From the NCBI GenBank assembly GCA_037367355.1, contig CM074705.1:1612001-1676000 (forward strand): a stretch of DNA of 64,000 nt, read 5' to 3'. The stretch is from Neoscytalidium dimidiatum. Lineage: Eukaryota; Ascomycota; Dothideomycetes; Botryosphaeriales; Botryosphaeriaceae. The position numbers and the translations under genes are program-made. Of the stretch, positions 10,447-22,219 are shown in pieces. How positions within the stretch are numbered: the stretch's first letter is position 1; every line of letters begins with the position of its first letter. The notes below the pieces were generated by a model that had not been told where the DNA came from, did not search any database, and saw nothing but the letters and a program-made list of their open reading frames with translations.

Positions 10447-13400
10447 TCACTGCCTGACACGAGCCATACGCTTGTTCATGCTGGAAGACAAATCAGTCAG
10501 CCGTGGTCATCTTTGCGGGTTAGGAAGTAAAGAGCGAACTTACAAAGCGAAGAAGGCGAACTGGCTCGCCGAGATGCCATACTCGTAGACGAAGCGGCTG
10601 GCCAGGTAGCTGCCGAAGATGGCGCGGAGATAGTTCTCCGGCACGCGCTGCATGATGGTCTCCAGGCCGATCTTCTGGAGCAGGAGGCTTGGCAGCGCGT
10701 CGCCGAGGACGGACTTGCGGAGCTCGACGTTGTCCCAGAGCTCCGTGTTCTGCAGCTCCTCGTCGAGCTTGGTGATGGCGACGCTGAGCTTGTCGCTCAG
10801 GATGCTGCGCGGCTCGCCCGTCGCCTGGTGCTCGCGCCAGATGGCCTCGAACTCGAGGCGCGCGTTGTTGCGGATCGTGTCCTGCACCTGCTTGACGTAC
10901 TCGTTGTAGAACTCCGGTGCCGACCCGTCCTCGCGGATGCACATGTTCTCGATGAACCCGGCGTCGTCGAACGACAGCGAGGCCAGGACTTCCAGGGAGG
11001 AAGACGTGACGCCACCCTTGTTCGCAGACGCATCCTTGTACAGGATGCAGCCGGCCTTCTCCAGGCGGAGTTTGGCGTCCTGCGTGATGAAGAGGTTGGC
11101 GCCTTCGACGATGTACGGGATGACGCACTTGCCGTCCACGATGAGGCGGCTGGCTGTGCTGAGATCGATCGACTCGGGGCGTCCACCGCAAGGGACGAAG
11201 ATGTCGTACGCGGAGCCGTCCCGTAGGTGGAATGTGTTCCGGAACTGCGTACCGTTGGTGACAATCTCGCCGGTGGGCAGCTTGACGTTGTTCTCGTCAA
11301 CAAGAACACGATATCCTGCCGGAGAAAGCTTAGAAGTATCAAACTGCGAGATCATGACGCGGTTCTTAGCCAAGCGAACGAGCTCGTCTCGGTCGAGACC
11401 GTTAGGATCTACGAGAACACCAGAGCCATCCACAATCGCCGTGTACTGCTCGTTGCCGAGTAGGATCTCGTTAGAACCAAGGTCGCCATCAGGTCCACCG
11501 GTTTGCAGCTTGCGGATCTTGCTTTGATCCAGGCTGAGCTTGCGGTAGATGCCGAGGACGTACTCGCGAACCGACAGAGTGGTCATGCCATAGCGATCGT
11601 GGGGGATACCACCGAGCTTGGGGCTCTTTCCAGTGAAGAAGGACTTCCACCAAGGTGCACCTCTCGCTCTCGCATGCTCCGTAGCCCAGTCGACAAGATC
11701 AGCAGTGTTCTCATCAGGACCCATGAACAGGATCTCCTGCTTGCCATGCAAGTCGACAATGGGGTCCTTAATACCCGGGCTGGTTGGGGGAAGCAGCAGA
11801 TCCAAAATGCTGTCGATATACTTCTCGAAAGCTACACGAGCCTTATCTTGGTGGCGCACATCGAGCAGGATAACACCCTTGGAGCCACCTTCGGGAATAT
11901 CCTTGTTCTTCCTCTGTTGAGTATTTGCCAGGTTGTAGTTTTCGTCAAAGAGCGAGCGTGCGTTAATAGCGTAAGCTTCCGAGCTTCTCGACTTGACGAT
12001 ACGAATGCCACCTCGGGCGATGTCTCTAAAGCGGAGGTGGAAGCCACGGAACTCAGAGCTGATGACAAGGAACATGCCGTACAAAGGCTGTGGGTACTCC
12101 GAAGGGGGCAAGAAGGTAGGGTTTAGTCTGAAACTCAGCGCAACCTTTGTTGGCGTATAGAAGTTCGTTTTCCTGGACCAGGTCAGTTGAGGAGTTTTGC
12201 TAACATTCAAGACAATTACTTACAGAACACTGGCGTTGAAAGTTCGAAATGCAGTCATGACCATTGCATGGTGCTCATTGGTCACACTCTTGGCAATCAG
12301 TTCCTCAAGCTCTGCGTCGCTCAGGACCCTGTCCACCTTGAGGCGCAGATAACTCAGCGTGGGAATGAAGTCATCCTGCTCGCCCCTCGTCTGCACATAG
12401 TGCGTGTTTGCGAAAGCCAAGTACAGCGAGTGAATCAGGTCAGGGTACTCGTTAATAATTTCAAGGATGTAGTCAGCGGTAAATGTCTCGGTGCGAAGAC
12501 GACGTTTGAGCTTGGAAAGCAACTCGGCGTGTACGCTGTTATTACTGTCCAACATCGACGACAGAGTGGTATACTCGGAGCCTGATCCAGTCGTCAGATA
12601 ATGCCAGTCTCAAGACACAGGATCGGAATTTACCTAGTCTGTTAAGGAAGTGGCCGACAAAGACCCAAACGCAGTGGGCATAAATGGTTTCTTGCAGACT
12701 CAGTCTCCCAGAGGCGAAATGGAGCTGGAACTTGTTCTGAGGAATGCAGTACAGCAACGAAACCTCCTTGATGATCTGGTGGATAGACGCCTCGATTGGC
12801 GGGTGACGTGCCGAGCTTACTGATTGCGGAGCGGGACGCAGATATATGGACATAACCGTGTAACCATTCGAGAATTGCTCTGCCGGGAAAACAATCCGTC
12901 AGAATCCAGGACTCCTACCGCCGGGGATTCAAGGTTCACTTACCGACGTATTTACGAGACGATGTCAATCCATAGTAGTGGTACTAAATGCCAATGATTA
13001 GAGACGGGCTAAAAATAGTACAAGATACGTCTGACTTACCAGATCACTCAAGGCACTGAAGAGACCAAGAGCTGAGCCTTGTTTGTAGGCAATGACCAGG
13101 CGCTTCTCACGAGAGCCTTCAATGTCGAAGCACTCGATGACAGGTCCTGTGCGAATAACTGCATTCTCAAGAACCTGCTGGTAGATTTCCTTCGTGTTCT
13201 TGGTCGCCTTCTGCAGGAAGCGCTTCTCGCCGATTTTCTCGATCTGTGTCTCATTGGCGGAGGCGTCCGTGTTGGCGAATTCGCACTGGTACACAAAGTA
13301 GCACCGAAGCTGCTGCTCATTCCCACCAGGAAGCAGCCCGGCGGAGCGGAAAGTCTCAACGCGGTACAGACTGCTGCCCGCCGAACCATTGAGGTACTTC

Positions 13401-14000
13401 TGGTCGATACGGCGCTCGTACTGCGGACCTTCCATGTTGCTGACACCGGGCTTGCTGGTATCGATGTATACAGCATGATCCGTGGCTTCCTTGTCCAAAC
13501 GAATCTCGAGGCGCTTATCATCGCGGGCGTATGCAGCGATCTTGGCGGCGTACAGCGAATGGATGTGGTTCACAATGCTGCAGATTCGGATCAGCCGACG
13601 GATGGGCACAGAGGGCAAACGGGAAGCTTACGCCTCGACAGACTCGGTGGCGAAGTAGCTGTCGTCAATGCCCAGCTCATTGTAGAACCAGTTGGTCTCG
13701 GACTCGACGAAGTCGGCCGGAATGAAGCCCTTCTCCTCAACCTGGTCCATGACCCTGCGACGTGTTAGTCGACTGCGAGATCCCGGCTGCTCTCCAGCAC
13801 TAAGCATACGTCTCCATCTGCTGCTCCTTTCCCTCGAACTTGGGAGCAACATATCCAGGGCCCTCCTCCTGCAGTACGCGATGGTGTGCTGAGCCGGGCA
13901 CGCTCAGGTGTGTGGGCTGAGGCGACGGCTCGCGGCCGGGCGTGCGGATTACGGTGTCCAGAAGCTTGTTCTGGACGCCGTTGGGGGCGGGAGCAGCCAT
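10447..14000 (-). CDS. GDH2: NAD-specific glutamate dehydrogenase
   Basis: Large catabolic enzyme: glutamate + NAD to 2-oxoglutarate + ammonium + NADH. Eight exons: 14000..13810, 13754..13632, 13577..13040, 12983..12944, 12879..12634, 12581..12224, 12172..10544 and 10480..10447; all phases fit, giving 1,052 residues, normal for the fungal 115-kDa class. The N-terminal half is the regulatory region; the catalytic core has FRDIARGGIRIVKSR (about residues 549-563), the GGSKG substrate loop (about 594-598) and the NAD domain with YIVEGANLFIT and ASANKGGVTSSSLEV. Two short exons (40 and 34 nt) are easily missed; the last adds the C-terminal MNKRMARVRQ after a strong GTAAGT donor, otherwise translation would stop two codons past the donor. 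The next gene, PRO2, also acts on glutamate and lies on the same strand, but they are separated by over 1 kb. Confidence 0.96.
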
Positions 14001-15067
14001 GTTGGCGGAGGTGGTGGAGGGCGGGGAACGAGAAATCGGTGGCAGAGCTCAGTAAAGGGCAGGCGGACAGCAGACAGCGGGCTGGCTGGAGACTGGTGGC
14101 TGTTAGCCGGCGATTGCTGAGAGGAAACAAAGCGGCAGGGTGTTGTTGGCAGGGCACGATAAGCTGCGGCGGGCGGTCCTCTTATGATGCAGGGCGGGAG
14201 GGATAGCCTCGCAAGCGGCGCGAGTAGCTGTGCAACGCATGGCGCAGCTGAGGCGCCCTCCCGAGGGCCCGGTCACGCAGAGGCGATACGAAAAGTGACT
14301 CAATGGCTCAAATTGGCGGGGTGTCAGACCTCTATCTACGCGCTGGCCACGGGTTGACAGCAGCAGAGGAGCGCGGGGCGGCGGTCAAGCAGCGCTGGGA
14401 GCTGGAGCTTATCGCAGCGTGGTAGCACAGAGGCAGAGGGGGAAAAAAAAACAACAACAACGCGGGTCCGCGCATGCAAGTGACGACGAGGCGAGCGGGC
14501 TGGCTGGCTTGCTTGCTGGCTTGCTCTTGCATCACCCCCCGGCGGCGCCGGCAGGCAGAGCTTTAAATAGCTCTGGGGGAAGAGGCGATGGCGTGGTCGC
14601 TTTGCGGCGGCACAAGGGCTGGCAACGCAGCTCCCCTGGGCCAAACCTCACGATGCGCGACTTTGTACCTGGAACTAATCCACATTAAGGCCGCGTTGGG
14701 TCCGTTGACGGCGCTGGCCTCGTCTGGGCCTGCACGGTCAGCGACAGCTGGAGTGGCCTCACCGGTCACATGGAGGGCAACATCCAGTCAGCGCATTCGC
14801 GCTGTCATTGCATCGCCATGGCTGACTACTGCGTGCTCGTTTTCACGTAAGAATAATCTTTAAGAGCAGGTGTGAAGTCATGAGGCCGGCCGCTTTCTGC
14901 GGGGAAGACCAGCGTCGGCGTTGAAGAAGTCGTCGCGCCCCACCCGCCCCGAGACCTGACTCGCTTCAACCTCTGCTCCTCCACACTCAAGCCCGTCCTT
15001 CCCCAACCTGCGGCTCTTCGCTTCCTGCTTCTCCCGCCTTCTAACCCAACCATCGTGAAAACTCTGC
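14001..15067. promoter_or_regulatory. GDH2 upstream region and PRO2 3' flank
   Basis: About 1.07 kb. GC-rich with several spurious open frames. Contains an A/CAA tract (14443-14461) and an AGCTTTAAATAGCT near-palindrome (14560-14573) that could be a TATA-like element. Polar ORFs here show no family features. Confidence 0.5.
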
Positions 15068-16656
15068 TCATCCGGCCCGCGCCCTCGCAGCCCTGAACTG
15101 CTGGAGCGCCTCCCATTCGTCGTCCGTGGCCGCGTAGCGCTCCAGCTCCCCCACAGGCAGCTTCTGGTGCTTCCACGCCTTGCCCCCTGACCCGTACTCC
15201 GCCGACGCCTGCCCGTTGCCGTTGATGCGCCAGCGGTAGATCGTCAAACCCTCGAGGCCTACGGGGCCCCGCGCATGGATCTTGTTGGTGCTGATGCCCA
15301 CCTCCGTGCCGAACCCGAACCGCTGCCCGTCCGCCATCCTGGTGCTGGTATTCCAGAACACCGACGCGCTGTCCACCCCGTCCTGGAACCGCTCAGCAAT
15401 GGCCCGGTCCTGCGTCAGCACGGCGTCCGTGTGGTGCGACGAGTGCTCGTTGATGTGAGCGATGGCGACGTCTGCGGCTTCCTCTGCGCTCGCTGCGCGC
15501 GGGATCGTCTTGACGGCCAGGATGAGGTCCAGGAACTCGGTCCTGAAATCCTGGTCCTCGGCATCCTGCAAGAGCGCTGCTTGATGCTTGTCCAGCGCCG
15601 ACCCAAGCGCCGCCTTTGACGCCGCATCGCATCGCAGGCGAACGCCCTTGGCCAGCAGTGCTTCGGCCACGGCGGGCAGCACCGTGCTCAGCGCGTCCTC
15701 GTCGACCAGAAGCGACTCGACGCTGTTGCACGCGGCCGGATAGCTCGTCTTTGCGTCGACGATGACCTTTGCGGCCATGGGGACAGGGCAGTCGGCCCGC
15801 AAGTAGATGGAGCACACGCCGTCCGCGTGGCCGAGCACCGGAATTTGCGTGCTTTTCTTGATCGAAGACACAAGCTCATTGCTGCCGCGGGGAATAACGA
15901 GATCAATGTATTGGTCAAGTTCCAGGAGCGGCTTGATGGCGTCGCGGGTCGTCACCAGCTGCAGGCAGTCGTTGGGAACGGCAGTTGCGCTAAGCGCGGT
16001 GGAGATAACCGTGGAGATGGCCTTGAAAGACTCGGTTGACTCCTTGCCGCCTGTGAAGTGTGAGCACTGAGCTCGGTGCCGACCCTGCATGCACGCGAGA
16101 AGTCACGAACCTTTGAGAATGGCGGCGTTGCCAGACTTGATGGCCAAAGAAGCAATGTTCGCTATGACCTCGGGGCGGGCCTCAAAAATGATGAGTAGCA
16201 CGCCAATGGGAGACGAGCGGCGTTCGAGAACAAGGTCGTCGTCCAGCAGGGTGCGCACGTCGATCTTGCCAACTAGGGGGGGCGGTCAGTGTGGATGGTC
16301 ACGCATGGCAACGATTTCGAAAAGGAAAACGCAAAAAGCGCAACGTAGCACGTACGCGGGTCGGGCAGCTGGCGGACGTCGAGCACTCCCTGCAGCATGT
16401 CCTCAAACTTTCCCTTGCGGCCAAGATCGAGACGCTTTACCAGGCTGTCCTTCAACTCGCCGCTCTGCGCAGCCTGGGCGGCAGCAGCCACATCGCGGGC
16501 GTTGGCAGCCAGGATGTCATCGCGCGCTGCAGCCAGCGCATCGTGGATGGCCGTCAGGGCATCGTTGCGAGCCTGGGCGGGCAGCACTGCAAGCGTGCGT
16601 GACGCAAGACGGGCAGAGCGGGCAGCCTCCAAGGGGTCGGCGTTCGTCAGCGACAT
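15068..16656 (-). CDS. PRO2: Gamma-glutamyl phosphate reductase (proline synthesis)
   Basis: Second step of proline synthesis: reduces gamma-glutamyl phosphate to glutamate semialdehyde with NADPH. Exons 16656..16356, 16272..16111 and 16050..15068, introns of 83 and 60 nt; 481 residues (yeast Pro2 is about 456). Family marks: LGKIDVRTLLDDDLVLERRS across the first junction, SPIGVLLIIFEARPEVIANI, KSGNAAILKGGKES across the second junction, IPRGSNELV, and YPAACNSVESLLVDE with the catalytic Cys near residue 262. C-terminal GFGTEVGISTNKIHARGPVG is typical. Start at MSLTNADP is the first ATG and is followed directly by the conserved N-terminal helix. The second intron uses a GTTCGT donor. Confidence 0.95.
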
Positions 16657-17337
16657 GACTGCGATTGAGGCGCAGAGAGGCGCAGCAGGGCGTCAAGGGG
16701 CAGAGCGGCCGGTCGTTGCGGCGGGTTCACGTGGGGGACGGGAGAATACTGATGCGCTGGCTGGTCCCTGCTAGTGGTGGGCTGCGGGGGATCGGTCCAA
16801 GGCACTGTATAGTTCTGCGGAGGGAAGAAGGCGCTCAGGTCGTCGACTATTTTTTTTTTTTTTATAGCCTAGGTCAGTTTTGCGTAAGAGAGTGTGGACG
16901 TGCGTGCGCTCGCGGGGTCCGGGGTCGGGATGGTGTGCTGGCCGCCTGGTCGTCGGCTGCTGATGGCGCCGGCGCTCTCGTGCGAGGCTGGGCCTCAACC
17001 TCCTCTTTTTCTGCTCTCCCGCCCCGCGACTTTTGCAGCCAACAGCAGCGCTCCAGAGCCCATCATGCCGCAGCCACGTCGCGTCACGCCTCGGCTGCCG
17101 AGCGCCTTTGGAAGGTCGCCTTGTCTCAGCGTCTTTGCATTGTCCTGACCGATCACAATAGCGCCGTCTGCGAAATGCGATGGCTGGAGTAGCTTCTTTA
17201 TAATCGCTGCGGCTGCAGGCAACCTTCTTTGCGCCCTTCGCCCTGTGCATCAGTCTCGACTTACCCACTGATTCTCTCCACATACCCACTCCCGGCTCCC
17301 GACTGCCGACTCCTGACCCCACTGTCCTGCCCTCGAA
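16657..17337. promoter_or_regulatory. Divergent promoter of PRO2 (-) and the CRH glycosidase (+)
   Basis: About 0.68 kb. Carries a T12 tract (16851-16862), a TTTATAATC element near 17199-17207 and a run of CCACATACCCACTCCC-like pyrimidine-rich sequence just before the CRH start. No gene seen; ORFs on both strands are shadows. Confidence 0.5.
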
Positions 17338-18783
17338 ATGAAGGCTTCTACGCGCCTCGTCGCCGCGCTTGCCTCTGCCGCCCAGCTATTCATCTCAGCC
17401 AATGCTCAGACAAATCCTGCTTTGGGACGCTCTGTCAACATTGACTTCTCCGAACAGTCGGATAGCTTCGACTCTGACGGTCCTGTGTCATATGGCTCCG
17501 ATGGTGCCTCTTTTACCATCACCAAATCTGGGGATTCTCCCAAGATCACCTCCAAGTGGTACATCATGTTCGGCAAGGTCGAATTCTCCTTGAAGGCCTC
17601 GCCGGGCACTGGCATTGTCAGCTCCGCCATTCTGCAGTCCGACGACCTCGACGAGATTGACTGGGAATGGCTGGGTTCTGATCCGGACGAGGTCCAAACC
17701 AATTACTTTGGCAAGGGCCAGACCACTACCTACAACCGCGGCGCCTTCCATTCCGACCCCGGCAGTCAAACCGGCTTCAAGACCTACACCATCGAGTGGA
17801 CAGCAGAGGAGCTGGTGTGGCAGATTGATGGAGTCACGGTCAGAGCCCTGAAGCCCGCCGACGCCAGCGGCCAGTATCCGCAGACCCCAATGCAGATCAA
17901 GATCGGGTCCTGGGCCGGTGGTGACACTGCTCTTAACTCCCCTGGAACTGTCGAGTGGGCTCGTGGTCCCACCGACTACTCCCAAGGCCCCTTTACCATG
18001 CAGCTGAAATCGCTTTCCGTGACCGACTACTCTACCGGCACCGAGTACAGGTACGGGGACAGCAGCGGCACCTGGCAGTCTATTGTGGCTGTAGGAGGGA
18101 GTGTCCATTCTGGGGGCAGCAACGTCGACAGCGCCGCTCCGGCAGTGACGTCCAGCTCTAGCGGCCAACCCATTCCCTGGTCCGGCACGCACGACTCTTC
18201 TTCGACCTACATCAGACCCTCGGTCTATCCATGGGTGCCGGATTCGACCACTCTTGCCACCAGCACGACGAACACAGCAACCAGCTATCCTGGCCTTCCA
18301 AGTGGCTGGACTGTCACAAGTTCTGGCAAAGTCATTCCGCCCAGCTCGGCCCCTGTGCGTAAGGCCTCATCTTCTGCTTGTTCTCAGACCCGAAGACGTC
18401 GGCTAATCTGTTCATAGTCAACATCCCCTCCCGCTTCGCCTACCTCGTTGTCTGCAGCCTCTCAGCCGGATTCCTCATCGGCTGGAGGCACTGAAGTATT
18501 TACTACCTTTGATGACCAGGGTTTCACCACGGTCGTCACCGTGCCTGCAGGCGCTGCGAAGTCGGATTACTGGCGCGGGTTCGTTACGGCTGCTCCAGAT
18601 GCGGCTGCAGCCACAGGCACGCCGTCGCAAAATGAGAACGACTTGCAGGCCCAGCAGCAGTCGGCTGAGTCTTCGAGCAGCGCGTCGCCGACTCCCGTCA
18701 ACGCCAGTGGGTCCAGCCGCACAGATGTGGTGTGGCAGGGCTTTGTGGCGTCTCTCTTTTCCTTGGCTTTCCTCTTGTTTTGA
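17338..18783 (+). CDS. CRH-type GPI-anchored cell-wall transglycosylase (GH16)
   Basis: Transfers chitin chains to beta-glucan in the cell wall. Exons 17338..18354 and 18418..18783, split by a 63-nt intron (GTGCGT..TAG, phase 0); 460 residues. Signal peptide about residues 1-23 (cut after SANA), GH16 core with the catalytic motif DEIDWEW (residues 105-111; D105/E106, D108, E110), then KTYTIEW and WQIDGV sugar-binding strands. The Ser/Thr-rich stalk (about residues 255-435) is followed by a GPI signal: small residues NASGSS and a hydrophobic tail ending FSLAFLLF. There is no N-terminal chitin-binding (CBM18) domain, so it belongs with the Crh1/Utr2 members lacking it. I leave the symbol empty because fungi carry several paralogues. 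Confidence 0.92.
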
Positions 18784-19902
18784 ATGCATTCGGCAGCCTT
18801 TGTATACCCCCTGCGGCCGGGCTTCTGGGAACTTGCATAGCGTTGGGCGTTTGGGATAGAAATTCTGTAATACTTAATGAGAGACGGATAATGGACAGCT
18901 TGGCTTCCCGGCAGAAGTGGGTACGCGTCAGCAAACAGTGGGCTACACAGTCAGCGTGGCGCCGCAACAGGAAATGAAGGCGAAGGAAGCGAAGGAACGT
19001 ACATACGGTTTATACAAGAAGTTGATAGGCACGCAAACTGGAGCTACTGCAGTTTAAGGTACATGGACGGGCAGACGTGGAGCGCAAAATGAGGGGCCGG
19101 TGCAAGCTCATGCTGATGTCTTACTGGGGCGCACATACGAGGCGCATGGACGGCGGCTTGGCGCGGGCCTGCTGGTGATGATGTTTGTTTCAAAGCCAGT
19201 GTTTGATCCGCGAACCTTACCCGCACATGGCGCTCCTGCACGAGTCGGTGCTCGACGAACGAGATGGCGATCTCCTGGGGGCGAGTCATGGGGCCGCGAG
19301 AACCCAAGAGCACGGCGCCAGCACAGCAGCACCGCAGCAGCGGCGGAAACACGCGGGGCGCTGTGCAGCGGCAGCAAGGAGAGCTCGGGGAATGCAGCAG
19401 GCGGGAGCAGTCATCTCGAGCAGGGGTGCGCAGATGGGAGGCGTCGGCCATGACAGCCATCCGCGTCTAGCTCAGCTACGGGCCCCAGCCGCAGGGTTGC
19501 ATCGTCGGCAGCCTGACCGTGTCAGCAGCGCGGACAGGCTTTCTGCTGCCACTGCTTTCAGCCTTTTGGTGCTGCTCTGCGGCGCGCGCGCCCATGCTGC
19601 CGGCACTCCGCTCTCCAGGGCCTCCCGGCCGCTCGAATCTTAATCTGCCCTGCCGTGTAAGGTGACACCTCCCAGGCCTCCCCGTTACTCGCGCGTTTAT
19701 ATACTTACTCACTGCGCCTCTCGCCAGCCCGCCAGTCTCGTTTGCGCGCGACGGGCCCCTGAGCCGCATAAATTCCCTGGGCCGCAAGCTCGACCTGTCC
19801 ACCGCTCGACCGCCCCAACCCACTCCACTGCACATCCAACTCCTGACCTTCCTTGATTTTTCTATCCCGCGCGCGCTGTGAACGCGCCCCTCGCTTTCGA
19901 GC
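18784..19902. other. Intergenic, 1.1 kb, including GH20 promoter
   Basis: Between two plus-strand genes. ORFs present on both strands are of biased GC-rich composition and show no domain. A TTTATATAC element at 19696-19704 lies about 200 bp before the hexosaminidase start and may serve as its TATA box. Confidence 0.5.
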
Positions 19903-21736
19903 ATGAAGGTCCTCGGTCTCCTCGCCATTGGCGCGCCCCTCGCCGCCGCCCTGTGGCCCATCCCCTCGCAGTACAGCTCCGGCAACACTACGCTCTGGAT
20001 CAGCAGTGACGTCAAGGTCTCCTACAATGCCCCCAGCAACCAGGTATGCAACTGCCGCCATGCTAGCTCCCTGCACGCGCGTGATAAGCTGCAGCTGACA
20101 CTGCCGCCCAGACTGCGTCGTACAACTCGACCGGCGGCATTACCTCACAACAGCTGGTGCAGAATGCCATTGAGCGCACCCACAAGACCATCTTTGACCA
20201 GAGCTTCGTCCCGTGGAAATTTAATCCGCGCTTGTCTGATTTCGAGCCTTCCACCACGAACAAGCAGTTCATCTCCTCCATCACCTTGAAGCAGGCCAAG
20301 GCCGACCCTGCCAACGTGAACACCCCGGTCGATGACACCGTCGACGAGTCCTATTCTCTCAGCCTCCCAGAGTCTGGAGAGGTCACCATTACCGCCAACT
20401 CCTCGATCGGCCTGCTGCACGGTCTTACTACCTTCTCCCAGTTGTTCTTCAAGCACACCGAAGGTGGCTCGTATACCAATCTTGCCCCCGTTGAGATTCA
20501 GGATGCGCCCAAGTTCGCTCACCGCGGCCTTAACATGGACGTCTCGCGCAACTACTTTGAGGTTGAGGATATCAAGCGTCAACTAGACGCCATGGCGTTC
20601 GCCAAGATGAACCGCTTCCATATCCACATCACCGACTCGCAATCCTGGCCCCTGGTGGTTCCCGCCATTCCCGAGCTTTCCGACAAGGGTGCCTATGCTA
20701 CCGGGCTCGTATACACTCCCGAAGACCTCGAGGACATTCAACACTACGCCAATCTGCTAGGCATTTCGCCGATCATTGAGATCGACATGCCCGGGCACAC
20801 AGCCTCTATTCACTATACGAATCCGGACCTTGTTGCCGCTTTCAATGTGCAGCCGGATTGGAGCACATACTGCGCCGAGCCGCCGTGCGGTACCCTGAAG
20901 CTCAACTCCACTGCGGTCTACGACTTCCTTGACACATTGCTCGATGATGTTTTGCCCCGCGTGAAGCCCTACACAGCCTACTTCCACAGTGGAGGAGATG
21001 AGGTGAACGCGAATTCCTACCTCCTTGACGACACGGTGCAATCGAATGACACGGCCGTGCTTCAGCCTCTTATGCAGAAGTTCATCGATCGCAACCACGA
21101 CCAGATCCGTGCCAATGGGCTCCGTCCCCTTGTGTGGGAAGAGATGCTCCTCCAATGGAATCTGACGCTTGGGAAGGACGTCTTGGTGCAGACGTGGCAG
21201 TCGGACGAGGCCGTTGCACAGACTGTGGCAAGCGGACACAAGGCCCTCGCAGGCAATTACAATTATTGGGTAAGTTTTGTCACGGACTTCGTGTGAATTC
21301 AAGATTCTGACGCGAGTGGTAGTACCTGGACTGCGGCCAGGGCCAATGGATTGACTTCTCGCCCGAGACGGCATCTGGATACTATCCGTTCCTTGACTAC
21401 TGCAATCCGCGCAAGAACTGGAGGTTGATGTACTCGTACGATCCTCTGAGCGGAGTTCCGGCCAACCAAACGCACCTGGTAGTGGGAGGAGAGGCCCACA
21501 TCTGGGCAGAGCAGACGGACCCCGTCAACGTCGACCGCATGGTGTGGCCCCGTGCTGGTGCTGCGGCCGAGGTTTTGTGGAGCGGAGCCAAGGACGAGCA
21601 GGGACAGAATAGAAGCCAGATAACAGCCAGCCCTCGCCTGAGCGATTTCCGCGAGAGGTTGGTGGCACGCGGGATAAGGGCGGAACCAATCCAGATGCCC
21701 TACTGCACGCAAAACGGCACGCAATGCGCTCTGTAA
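19903..21736 (+). CDS. Secreted beta-N-acetylhexosaminidase (GH20)
   Basis: Removes terminal GlcNAc from chitooligosaccharides. Exons 19903..20043, 20112..21269 and 21323..21736; introns of 68 and 53 nt; 570 residues, the usual fungal length. Signal peptide about residues 1-16 (LGLLAIGAPLAAA). Residues to about 150 form the GH20b-like domain; the TIM barrel follows with RGLNMDVSRNYF, HIHITDSQSWP, EIDMPGHTAS and the catalytic pair in FHSGGDEVN (D343, E344). WRLMYSYDP and GGEAHIWAEQTD near the C-terminus are also typical. Many NxS/T sites fit a secreted glycoprotein. Related to Aspergillus NagA; symbol left blank. Confidence 0.94.
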
Positions 21737-22219
21737 GTGTGGGTAAAGAGCAGGGCATGCTGGCAGCGTGAGCATTTTGCATATAATTCGATAGTCAGAC
21801 GGCTTGCATATGGATGTATTGTTCCCGCAACGAACGGAACAACCGAAAAATAAGGGCATGTGACGTAGCAGCGCAGCGATGCTTGTCTCAGCTAGTGGCT
21901 GACATTTCCCCGCAACGGCGCAGGGGCGCGTGCCTGTGGCTTTTCCCGCGTGGACCTGAGCAGCGATCGGCGCGCCTTGGCCGTTGCGCAAAGCGGCGTG
22001 GCGTGGTGGGCTTCCTCGCTGGGCGTAGCGAGCGGACTGAAGTCGCGACACTTACCTCCGGCCGAGGAGACGAGCAATGCCTCCGCAATCCACATGAAAG
22101 TCCGCAAGCGCCCAGCGACTGTACCTCCGTACCGTTAAATCCCCTCATGGCGCCGCCTTGACGCCTTTCGCTAGCCCCTCCGGCCCAGTCCTCGACCCAC
22201 TGCTCCGCCAGTCGCAAAC
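21737..22219. other. Intergenic, GH20 3' UTR and P450 promoter
   Basis: Short GC-rich spacer between two plus-strand genes. Nothing specific recognised. Confidence 0.5.

Noticed and set aside
10540..12210. GDH2 ending at the in-frame TAA just after 10544
   Set aside because: A GTAAGT donor overlaps that stop and a 34-nt exon with CAG acceptor keeps phase and gives the expected C-terminus.
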